Assembly (NCBI GenBank): GCA_023159155.1 | Contig: JAJNNX010000007.1 | Location: 124,001 to 188,000, forward strand | DNA from: Ustulina deusta | Lineage: Eukaryota > Ascomycota > Sordariomycetes > Xylariales > Xylariaceae | DNA: 64,000 bases | Direction of reading: 5' to 3' | In this document: in pieces, positions 38,288 to 49,063 of the stretch | Numbering within the stretch: the first letter of the stretch is position 1 | How the letters are laid out: every line of letters starts with the position of its first letter | Position numbers and translations under genes: made by a program | Notes under the pieces: model-generated | Seen by the model: only the letters and a program-made list of their open reading frames with translations | Database searches by the model: none | What the model was told of the DNA's origin: nothing

Positions 38288-40383
38288 TTTATTTTGTTAA
38301 CACACACAAGCAAACTCGCCAACGGAATTAATGGTACACGGTCAAGAACTAAATAGAGGAAAAGCAACAAAGAATGAATGCATGAATGAATGTATGTCTG
38401 AATGGTGAATGAGTCCACCCCATCACGATACAGACGAGGGCCCAAAGGCCCTTTTGAACTAACTTTGTTCATTGGCCCCCTACAAACAAATCCACAAAGG
38501 GCCGGCATGCACAGTACGCCCAGTGCCCTAGGATCGAGGAGGAAAACACGAGCTGACAACAGCCAGTGGTGGCGCCTGAGCCACGCGGTTGTCGATGGCC
38601 AGGTCCAATCGTCTTCACATGTCGCTCCTACTGCGACGTTGACAGCTGCCTTTGCCAGGAGGTTCCTCGAGAAAGAGGAAGTTCGGCGTTTCTTGGGCGA
38701 CTACGCGCCAATCAAGTGGCCGGGACGAGTTCGAATCGGGGCGATGGAGCACTGTTCCTGCAGCCAGGTTTGTTTCATGCTATTCCTGGTCAGGCTAAAT
38801 GCGCACATCGCGAGCCGGGATGCCAGCCAGGGGTTTCTGGGGTAGTTTGCCAGCAAACAGACAAACATAAATGGTAGGCCGTGGTTCGCCGACAAAATGC
38901 ATTGTTCATTGTTATACTAACCTCAGTGCAGCATACACTAACTAGTCAATCCTCCTCAGCGTCTCGCCAGCCCAAGAAAGACGATTGAGGGAACGAGGCG
39001 CTTCTACCTGTCCTACACCACAGTGTATATATATACTGTAAACACCGCCTGCAAGTCAGAATATCTGCCGATCGATAGAAACGTTAGGGAGATCAGGCTA
39101 GGTTGTCTATTGTCGCTTGTTTCAAAACATTTCGGCTAGCTGCGCCTGCGAGTCCTCGTATCGTGGGTCACGACCTACTGTAGATTAGTCTAGACTACAT
39201 AGGGAGTAACGAGATTCGGTGAGTTTGTTAACTTGTTACAAGCGTACCTGCCTACATAAAAGATGATTGGCATTGCGAAGTCGTTGGCTGAGGCATCTAA
39301 ATAGCCCGCTACAAGGGAGACCCCAAACCAACTCGAATTTTACCACATGCCACGTATATTTCATTCTTCTCGTCGGGCATTTCAAGAAGTAATATGATGT
39401 GACCTCAAATTCCGAAGGTGCCACGGCGTCCACCTGCTTCTTATTTAAATGAAAAGGGGTATCATGTCAGCGACATGGCTTCCTTTCAATCGATATGTCT
39501 GTCTTGCGATGTGGTATTTACCACCCCACGCACCCCCAACTAATACATAGAAAAAATTAGTCATTGTCGGCCTCGTGATTTTTGTTGGAAACTACAGTAT
39601 CATCGAGAATCTCCTTTACGACCTATGGGCATTTCACAACGGTGGGGGTACATCACCATCTTCTTTCCTTGGCGCAACGGTGGATTCTTTACCTCTATCG
39701 CGTCGGAAACGATACAGCATTAAAAGTATTTTTCTACTATAGAAAGGTTCTCTCTTGTCTGTACATTAATGATAAATTGAACAGTTCAGAGGAACCCCAA
39801 CCCCTCGGGAAAAAAGAGTGTCGCTTAGAAAATACACAGGCTAGTGTTAAAGCGCCAAACCTAGTGTAGTTGTAGGAGACAAGTAAAATAAACCCATTGC
39901 CAACAAGATCCGTCACCAGCATGTTCCAATAGTTCAACTTGGCAACAGCTAAGGCTTTCGAAGGAATAAGAGTCAACACCTAACTAGAAGATTCCCTTGT
40001 CAAATGATGGATGATGAGTAAAAACCAAGGGTCACTACGCTCAGTTGAGAGCCCGTTCGGCGGGTGTTCGGTGGAGACTCGGTGGTCGTGCATCCACAAT
40101 TCGGAGGTCATCGCCGAATATCACGACCAAGTCTACGCGGCTTAGACGGAATGAGAGAACTGGCGGTATCACATATGTGTCGTGCCGTAGAACGCTCTTG
40201 CGTGCTCACGAGGCAGCGTCACCTATATAAATATAAACCCCAACCAAAACCTATCTTTCTGCTCTTTCGTCTCTCGATTCTTGCTATCGTTCAACAGGTA
40301 TTTCCGATCTCACCTAAATGACCAACTGAATTTAGATACGCAGGTGCTTGCTTTCCTTCCCTGTGGGCAACTACAAGGCCAAA
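38288..40383. other. Divergent intergenic region
   Basis: About 2.1 kb between the GH76 and MDR start codons. Open frames at 38402-38877 and 39582-39979 have no domain. Short TA runs occur near 39028-39038. It presumably holds both promoters; nothing else is seen. Confidence 0.5.
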
Positions 40384-41727
40384 ATGTCCGACCTACCCTC
40401 GACTATGCGCTCCCTCGTGGCGCTTAAGTTCTGCGCCCCCTCCGAATATGAAGTCATCGACACGCCGTTGCCAACCATCAAGAACCCCGACGATATCCTC
40501 ATCAGAGTACACGCCGGTTCTCTACAGACAGGCGACGCACAGCGGGCGCGGGGGATGACGAGGCTCCTGCCCGGAAAGATGAAGTTTCCCATGAAGATAG
40601 GAATGGAAGGCGTGAGTAATCGTCATCAGCTTTCATGTCACGCGATGTTAAACTATCCGCATAGTCAGGCGTAGTAGCAGCTATCGGAACAGCCGTGACC
40701 AAGTTCAGGCCGGGCGACGAGGTATACGCTGCCGCCCTTCCAGGACGTCCCATAGACCTCTTCGCCGAAAACGGCTTCATATCACAATACGCCGTGGCGC
40801 CTGAGGCCTGCGTCCTACCCAAGCCCGCTGCTCTGCCTTACGAGGACGCCGCTTCCCCGGCCGGACTCACGGTGACAGCCTACCAATGCGTCGAGACGGG
40901 TCTGCGACTCCTGCGCGAAAACGGCGTCACGGATGGCCTGGAAGGCAAGACGGTGTTCGTGCCCGGCGCCCTCAGCGCCACCGGCTCCATCGCCATCCAA
41001 CTGCTGAAGAACCACTATGGCGTCGGCCGGATGGTCTCGACCGTCTCGACGGAGAAGCTCCCGCTCGTAGAGCAGTACCTCCCGGGCCTCGTGGACCAGG
41101 TCGTCGACTACAAGACCACGAAACGCCTCACAGACGCCATCCCCGCCGGCAGCATCGACTTCGTCCTGAACACGCAGTGGGACCTCCTCGGCACCTTCGC
41201 CCTCGCGAACCCGGAGAAGGGAGTCGTGGTGTCGATCAGCAGCGCGCCGCACCCGGCTCTCTTGCGCGAGATGCTGCCGACGGCGCCGTTCTGGATCTTC
41301 TGGGCCCTGGCTGTGGCGCAGTGGTACTACGCTTTCAAGTTGCGGGGCACGAATATTAAGTACACGTTTGGTGAGTAGGAAGGTTTTCCATTAATAATTT
41401 TTTCTTCTTTTTTCTTTTTCTTTTTTTGCTTTTCATAATACTACATATTTGTCCGCTTGATTAGAATTCCTCCCGTCTGTCGACAATCTTGAATGCCATT
41501 CAGCAACAGCCGAATGAGAGCGATCACTGATCCCCGGCGTTCAAGTATCTGGAAACTTCGGTGTCCGCGAGGATGTGGAGTGCGCAGGCCGGTTTATCGC
41601 GACGGGTAAGGTGAAGGCCGTCAAGAGGGTGGTGGATCTCGAGGACATTGTCGCCGTTAGAAAGGGGTGCGAGCAAGTGTACAGGGGTAAGGGAGGCATA
41701 GGAAAGCTAGTCATCAAACTTCCTTGA
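40384..41727 (+). CDS. Zinc-free MDR oxidoreductase (quinone/enoyl reductase-like)
   Basis: Three exons, 40384-40611, 40665-41370 and 41546-41727, give 371 residues. Introns are 53 nt and 175 nt. The N-terminal GroES-like domain shows DILIRVHAGSLQTGDAQRARG and, across intron 1, KIGMEGSGVVAAIGTAVTKF, with the GxExSGVV pattern. The structural and catalytic zinc Cys ligands of alcohol dehydrogenases are absent. The Rossmann part has VFVPGALSATGSIAIQLLK in place of the common GGAGGVG nucleotide loop. The last exon closes the fold with GKGGIGKLVIKLP. By family knowledge it would be an NAD(P)H-dependent quinone or enoyl reductase. The substrate is unknown, and no biosynthetic genes flank it. The ATG at 40384 is the first in frame. 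Confidence 0.85.
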
Positions 41728-42043
41728 GAACCTTGGCTTTGATAAGTCATTTGTATCGCGATCATAAGTCATGGAATGAACTAATAATTAATCGAAGCCG
41801 GGCAGGTTTTTTTTTTTTTTTTTTTTCTATATGGAATGCTAGAATACATGAAACCGGTACCTGAGGAACAAGTCAACAAGGTAGAGTCCGGATTCGTCGA
41901 TCTGTCTGCCAACAAGAAAGGAAAGCATGAAGAATATAGAGATTGTGACCCTATAACTTTTGTCGGAAAAAAAAACCAAAAAACAAAGGGAACCAACTGC
42001 TGGGAATGCCCGGAACGGCCGTGGCACCGTCCTCTGCCCGTTC
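41728..42043. other. Convergent 3' intergenic region with poly-T run
   Basis: 316 bp between the MDR (+) and giant (-) gene stops. A T homopolymer of about 19 nt lies at 41808-41826. No gene seen. Confidence 0.5.
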
Positions 42044-45000
42044 CTAGTGTGGTGGCTTCTTCAGATGAGGGGTTATTCCTTTGTAGCAATTGTATAGCAT
42101 TTTGCTGTAAGGATTTACAATGCCACTCGAGAATCTCTCTGCGTTTAGGATTCGGACCCAGATGACGATTTTATCCGGAGCTTGGCTGTATTTAGATCCC
42201 ACCAGATACGCGGTAAGGGTCATGTTAACCCCCTTGCCATGTTTCTTCTGTAACTCGACCTCCTGGGCAGAGTCTTCCTGGACGACACCAAGCTGCAGCT
42301 TCAAACCGTGTTTCTCGCCGTAGGCTTCCAATAGCATACCCAGGCAGTGCATGTCGAAGTTGTCCTTCGAGTCCACGTACGGCGCGAGCATCGCACATGC
42401 CTCCGAGCTGGCAATACTCGAGAGCTCCCGAGAATCCGTCCGCAACCCGTTGCGCTTCCTCAGCTGGTAGTTGATGCTGAATTCCAGGGCCGCCAGAGCT
42501 GACATGTACATGTTTCGTAGCGTGGCGGTCGTTGAAACATATCCATCAGGGAAATCCTGCACAAGTCGCCGTTCTCCCTCTCTCTTAGAAGGACTCGGGT
42601 ATGCACGTAGCGAAGGGGATGTCGTGGTGCCCTTGCTCTGACCCACATTGCCTCCAGCGGTTTGCTTTATGTTCTGCTTCATACTCTGCTTCGTATCCTG
42701 CTTCGTGTTCCCCTCTGCTTCCATTTTGGTTCCGATATTCTTGGTCTTGTCCGCCACTGTGGCTGCGGCGAACTGGCCACCACTGCCGCCTGGCTGTAGA
42801 GGGGCGGACATATCACTGCGGAACCTCTTGGCTTCCGCCGAACTATTTAAGAACTCAATGGGCACCTTGCGCTTCGAGGGGTTGCTGCGAGGAATGTTTG
42901 ACCTCGTGACTGGGGGCACCAACGGCACCAGTGGTGCCCCTCCACCAGCAATCTTCCTCCACACCTTCGCGAGAGCCATTAGCGGCTCCTTATAAAAAGG
43001 TAAGGCCGGGTATAGCGCTGGTTTGAAATGTAATGTTAGCATCAAAATATGGAGAGTGTGGTGGGTTACAGCTTGGTAGCATAGCCTTCTCACTTACCAT
43101 TGTTCAGTTCCTCGCTGATCATTAATTTTTGCAGCAATGTATCGCCCATGGGGAAGATAGCTGGCCCAGGTGCGAACTTCTCATCGCTCCGTCTGAAGGG
43201 AACGAGGCCTCCCCTCACCTTTTTGGCTGGCGTAGGCTCCGGTTTTTCCGTCGACCCCATATTGTTACCGGTGGTGTTGTTGCCGTTACTGCCGCCGCCG
43301 CCGCCGGTCTTGTTGAAGAGGTTGACACTGAAAGGGTTGATATTGACAGGGTCGATGCTAACGGTGTTGATGCTTATGACGTTGTTGTTGCCGATGCTGC
43401 TGCTGCTCCTGTCGGTGGAAAGACTAGCAAGAGTAGGGGCAATATGCTTAGGTGAGTCTAGCCGTAAATCCGATTCCAATATGTGCCAGTCGTCTGGATC
43501 ACGGCCGTGATGGTGGTCTATGATGGGGTGGGCATACAGCGGCTTTTCTTTTCCGATGGGTAGTCGGTTGGTCAAGATACCATAGGCTTGATCAGGCTTT
43601 GACGGGTCTATCCTAAGTACTTCGTCTTTGCGCTCTCGGATGGCATCGCGTCTATGTGGGAGAATGCGAGAGAGTGGCCATCGTTGCATGTTAAAGAAGT
43701 ATCGACGGGTATGTTGTGCCTGGTACCGTCTTTGGTCCTTTGTTGCCCATACAAAGAGATTAGGTCTTTCATAGCCTTGGAATTCTTTATCTTCCTCGTC
43801 TTTGAACCCGCTTAGCCGACCTGGGTACATAGTGGGCCGATTCTGAAAACAGTCATCGATGATCCCCTCCCGGATGACCGTGAAGGGGTCCTGGCGTCCT
43901 TTGAGCGGATTTGGGAACGATGAATCAGGGTCTGCCTTGGCCAGGACTTCCTTGATGTCCGGGGGCATGAGCGCTACCTCGCCAGAGCCTTCTGCTATGG
44001 CCTTGCCCCATTTCTTTATAGTAGCATCGTAGTTTCTGGCAGATATTGCCTGCCACCATTTTTCAACTACAGGCGCAGTTGGGGCGGCATTCGCACTCAT
44101 AATAGTTTTGGGGCGTGGCTGTTTGAGATCTAGAGAGAGGTCCAGAGGAGGCTTGGATGTTCCTGTTTGGGGGCCATTTTCCAGATATTGTAATCTCTCC
44201 TTAATTCTGTCCGCATACCTCATCGTCCGGCCCATACGATACGCTAGGTTCCTGAAAAATTGCACAGTTCTCTCGGGTGTTTGTGGGTGGTATACTTCGC
44301 CCGAATAATAATAGTTTTCGTGGCTTTGCTGCTTCTTGACCTGCTCGTGATACTCCTTCAGGTGGATCCCAACTGCTTCCCAGGTAGCCAGGTCATCTCG
44401 ATGGGGTGAATCTCGTTCATTGTCAATACTGTCTATCATTAGGTCACCAATGGAGCATAACCCTTCTGGCACGAGATACCCCTTTATGAACGCCCGTCTT
44501 TTGGCAAGAGCAGTACCCGTCGCAGGATTCTTCTCCTGTGTTTCCAAGCGTTCTAACTCGGGCCGGAAGTCTGATCCCACATGATCCAGCATGAATTCTA
44601 GCTCGCGAGCGAATCTAGGTCTATTTCCACCATACAAAGACCAGTTGCCATAAGCGGCGTCGTAGTGTAGTAGCATGTCAGTTAGATATTCTTCGTTATT
44701 CTCGTGGAGCTGCTCTAAATCTGCGTAGCGCCATATGACACGATCTTCCGGGTGTACGTTGTAACTTGGCCGGTCGACTCTCGCGGGCTTCCCACCTCTC
44801 CCCGGGATATACCTGAATTTTGTTAGCATGCTACCTCGGTCTATTGCGTCTCTACCTAGAACCTACGTGCATCTACCAAGCTGCTGCAACTCTATACACA
44901 AAAACTCCGCTTCTTCCACGGAAAATTGGTAACAAGAGTTCGGATGCTCTGGGTTGGGATGTGTGTCTCCGCTTTGCTTCAATTCTGATTCCGCACAGCC

Positions 45001-46767
45001 ATTTATATATGCCAACACCGTAGTGAGTGTATTTGGCTTGTAGGTATGCGTGACTTCATTGATATCATTGCGGTCTTCTCCCCAAATGTTGAGTGCCTTG
45101 CTGTCAGGGGCACCCGATAACTCCAGGTCTTTGAAGAACGATTGGAGCTTCGCGTCAAACAAAATAGCAAGATTGTGGGCTGGTAGTTTGGATGGATCGC
45201 ACATTTCTAGCGTGCGTGACGGCTCGCACAAATACCTCAACCATGCAATCTCAAAGTTGTCTATAAGCTTGTAGTTATCATCGTGAGTGTTGTCTTCTCG
45301 ATTGTCGATACCGAGTCTGCGTTTGATATCCCGGCGCCAATAACGCTTCCTGTCTTGTAGATCGTCATCGTCCTCGGCTGGTAAGAATAGGCTGTTGTTC
45401 ATATTGGGGCCGCCAGTATTGTCATGCCTTCCGGCATCAATATCCCGTAGAATAGCTCTTAAGAGAGGGCGAGGCGCTGCGCCCCATGCACTTTGAAGCA
45501 TGCTTTCGATATTCTCGAGAGATTCGCCGATTTTTAACCAGTGTTGGTCATGAACAGCTAAACCTCTGTAGATACGTGGCCCCCGAAAATTGGTAGGCAA
45601 TGCCGAGGCCGAGAAATCGGTCCAAGACTGACATTCGTAGCGTCGACGCTGGCAATCTGCCAGGAAATCGACAATCTGCGTATACTGAGAAGACCAATGG
45701 AGCCATGAAAATGGATCCTTCTCTTTTTCGTTTACATGGTCGGGATCGACCACTCGTGGTACGTAAACAGTATCTTTTGGCAAAGGAACGGGCGGCTCAT
45801 ACGGTAAGACGAGTCGACGCCATGGGGTGTTGATCACACGATTCTCGTGGCTGGTGAATAGGTTAAGGCATCGCTGAAGAGCAGCCCTTTGCCACCCACG
45901 TCTCTTATAGAACGATGGGCCCTTGGTCCCATCTGGATTGCTAGGCCCTTTAGGACCTGTAGGGCCGTTATTCTGTGGAGGTGGCACTTTGGCGCGAATT
46001 TCTTCTAGGCCACATGTCATATATCTTTCATACGCCGTATTTTCAGTGGCGAATTTGTTGTTTTTCAATGCGGAGTTTTCCATCGCGCCGGTCTTAGTAA
46101 ACTGTTGAGTGACCTGGAAGAACCTTTCCTCGCTCTCGACATAATTGTCAACCTCGGCTAGGACTGGAAACTCCGAGGTTGGGCCAAAGACCTTAAGAGT
46201 GGTATTCCAAAGAGGCGAATTATCATTGGGGCGCGGCATAGGATTCACTGGCCGATGCTGGGACTTTGCACGGTCCGGCTCGGGAAGTGGAAACGCTTTT
46301 GGATAACTTAGGAGACGATTCTGCGTAACTTGACCTCGAAGGATATCGGTAGTCCAGGGTGTTTTTTCCCGAGCACGTTTCTCTGAAATAACGTGAACTC
46401 CAATCAGCACGCGTGCATCTTCCAAGGCAGCACGTAGTTTAGGATCGCTAAATCCAATGCCACCAGTCACCATCTGTTTATTGGCCTCCGCAATATACCC
46501 CCGTATGAGTGGGAAAGTGACGTTCCAGTTGACATCTCGATCTGCGTCATTGTCCCGGAGATAGAGAAGTATGCGAGGGATTGCGATACTCGGGTCGTAT
46601 TCCTTTGGACTAAAGAGTTTGTTTCCTTGAATGCTGACATGCGCCATCATTGCAGCCGCAGATTCGTACTCATGTTTTCCGACCAAATCGCCTTCCCAGA
46701 GCTCCTTAAGGCGTTGATTAACCCGCACCTGATCAACCCCCTTGTCTGAGTATTGTATTGGTGCCAT
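42044..46767 (-). CDS. 1529-residue protein of unknown function
   Basis: Three exons, 44867-46767, 43098-44812 and 42044-43017. The introns are 54 nt (donor GTAGGT) and 80 nt (donor GTAAGT), each with a perfect TGCTAAC branch site. The frame stays open across both joins, so this is one gene and not three. I do not recognise any domain. Residues 1-1100 are mostly globular, hydrophilic and rich in Trp, Tyr, Arg and Asp (for example SWLHWSSQYTQIVDFLADCQ, GPRIYRGLAVHDQHWLKIGE). A Gly/Asn-rich linker lies at about 1105-1160, with a Lys-Gln repeat segment near 1310-1325. A compact C-terminal domain, about 1360-1520, has MYMSALAALEFSINYQLRKR, EACAMLAPYVDSKDNFDMHC and DKIVIWVRILNAERF. There is no signal peptide or membrane segment. 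It is transcribed divergently from the retropepsin-like gene across 480 bp. Confidence 0.8.
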
Positions 46768-47247
46768 TGTACATGTAGGCAACTGTTTGGCAGAGGGCGG
46801 TGTCTATGGGTAGAAAAGTGGTCTTAAAAGTACCACACTGCCCGATGCTCAATCAAGCAAAAAGGTAAATGAAATATGGAACACGTTTCTGCGGATCGAG
46901 AGCAGGTAGGGCCTGTGGTTATTGTTTCCATTCGCATGAAATTCAACGGTTATTAGGGATGAAACGCAAACAATCCGAGGACAGCAGCCTTCCTCCATCG
47001 GCTGCTCTTGGAGTTCTACAATGCATTTCGGACAAAGAATGCGATTATAGCCCTTTCTGGTACAAGTGAGACAATTACTACACATGCATTTACCGTTTGC
47101 AGATGTTGTATCGTACCAAGGTGCCGAATCGGCTTTGTCTGGAATTTGACAACTATACTAGTGGCTGAATAGGCTAAAGTGCTCAACCGAAAGTTCGCAA
47201 TTGTCTTTAGTATCGCTACAAGATTTGTTCGATCATACTGAATAATC
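46768..47247. promoter_or_regulatory. Short bidirectional promoter of the giant and retropepsin-like genes
   Basis: Only 480 bp separate the two divergent start codons, one of the shortest head-to-head spacings in the window. No shared palindrome or TATA box stands out by eye. The spacing suggests, but does not prove, co-regulation. Confidence 0.45.
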
Positions 47248-49063
47248 ATGTCGGAGAAGAGGCCGCGTGGGACTGACGAATACCCCGATGACGATGGCCA
47301 GGATGAATTGGGGGGTCGTCGGGTGCGCGTCATCAGGTCTCTCAGAATGTCGGAGGATGAACGGAGAGCAAGAGAGCGACGTGAAGCTCGTTTTCTATCC
47401 CATCTTGGATTACGGGGCAACAAAAAGACCAAGGAATCAAGCGATAATGCGCAAGAGGGAGTTGGAGGCCGGACCGAGAGTACGACGGAGGCCAGAGAGT
47501 TGGAATCGTCACAACAACCACCAGTTGCAGTGGTTAAGAGGCAAGAGAGAAAACCATGGGAGTCGTTAGTCATTGGCAGTTTAGGCGAAAACTTGAGCCA
47601 CATTGAACGAAAAAACCGTGAAATCGAGCAACAGAGATTCATTGTGCAATTCCACGAACAACATTCGCCACATGAAGTAGATCATAATAGGAGGATCTTA
47701 AACCAACTACTCCAGGAGAGAGCCGAAATGGAGGATAACGAAGAGAATAATATGCCTCAGTATGTTAGCTTACTCGAGGGAATGTTCTTCAGCTAACAGT
47801 GGCTGCGTCAGAGATCAGCGAGAAAAGAGCGAACGCATTTCTAGACGCTTGGAGTTGTTGCGATGGGTCCTCGACAATAGCAAATGTGAGGATGAGAGGA
47901 TTAACGTTACAGCAGCGATCCAGGGATATGAATCCGGACAGATACCATATTCTCCTGACTTCACCCTGCTATGTGCGGGCCATATCGTGGATAGGTGTCC
48001 AAATTACACATCTTTCAGCATGGATAGAAATGAAAGGCTCGAGCGTTACTTTGCTAGGCATGGGCCAGGTTGGCTCTGGCAAGAACCTCCCTTAGCTGGC
48101 CCCGGGAACGATGTTCTGGGGATGAAAGGCACCTGTCTCGACCGAGAGTTTGAGATTGATAAGTACCATATTGGTACCTACCAAGTCACTCTTGAACTGA
48201 GAATTCAACGTGGTAAAGTCTCCAAAGGGAAATCACATGCACACAGCCATGAAACAGGGCATAAGGACGCGAATCAAACGCAGAACAGTGACGCCTCGTG
48301 TCGACTGGGGACGCTTCTGGACAGTGGTGCGACCTTTCCGATAATACTTGAATCTGACCTGGCGCGGCTGAATATGGACTTGTCCAGGTACCCGCCTCAA
48401 GGGGTGATGGATGTAAACATCGTTGGGGGTAAAAGCAAACTTAAATTCTACGAGATGTATGTGTCAGTATGCTCGGAAGATGGCAGCTCATTGATCGGCC
48501 AAGGAGACGAGGCAGTATGGCCAACGGAACCGCGGAGCTTGGGTGGATTCTGTCCAGTTCTGGCCCAGCCAGACCCGGCAGGCAGCCACGTTAGCTTTGT
48601 GCAACGCCTCAGTGGCATGATACCGTTTGATGCTTGCTACATATCCTCAGCACCGAGTATGGCGCGAGTCTGGCTAGGGGAGGATCGGAGAGACGTACTG
48701 GGTACCAGTCGATTACCTGCTCATCTCAGATTTGATACCGACAAGAAGTTTATCTTTGAATACCCTCAGGAGTTTGAAACTCTTCGACAAGCTGCGCGGA
48801 CACCTGATCGTGTAATATTTGTACACGAATTTCCGGACCAACCTGACCTCCTACTCATAGATAGTGACACAGCAAAGGTGCGAGGGAAAAGTGAACTTGC
48901 TATTGGGCAGTACCAAGATGTGATTGATGGTCCTGGAAAGAAGCCGTTCCGAAAAGCCGTGCCACACCGAGTTCTCCAGGTCGAGCCGCGGAAGGGAGGC
49001 ATCAAAACCGTGCCTAAAGAGACCCGGCCACGGTGGAGGAGGGACTTCGTAAAACCTGCATAA
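47248..49063 (+). CDS. Host protein with a retropepsin-like aspartic protease domain
   Basis: Two exons, 47248-47763 and 47819-49063, give 586 residues. The 55-nt intron has donor GTTAGC, branch GCTAAC and acceptor ATCAG. Residues 1-115 are charged and disordered. About 115-205 is Glu/Arg/Gln-rich and likely coiled-coil, spanning the splice join. The middle (PDFTLLCAGHIVDRCPNYTSF ... GPGWLWQEPPL) is unassigned. The active-site-like motif LLDSGATFPII has Asp340, and about 125 residues later DVLGTSRLPAHLRFD (Gly467) fits the hydrophobic-hydrophobic-Gly segment that closes a retropepsin fold. There is no reverse transcriptase, integrase, zinc knuckle or LTR nearby, and the base composition is like that of neighbouring host genes. 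I infer a cellular or domesticated retropepsin. Proteolytic activity is not shown, and the long insert between the two motifs is unusual. Confidence 0.8.

Noticed and set aside
47248..49063. Retropepsin-like gene as a leftover retrotransposon polyprotein
   Set aside because: It has a spliced intact frame, no RT, RNase H, integrase, zinc knuckle or LTR, and no RIP damage, unlike the real element 8 kb away.
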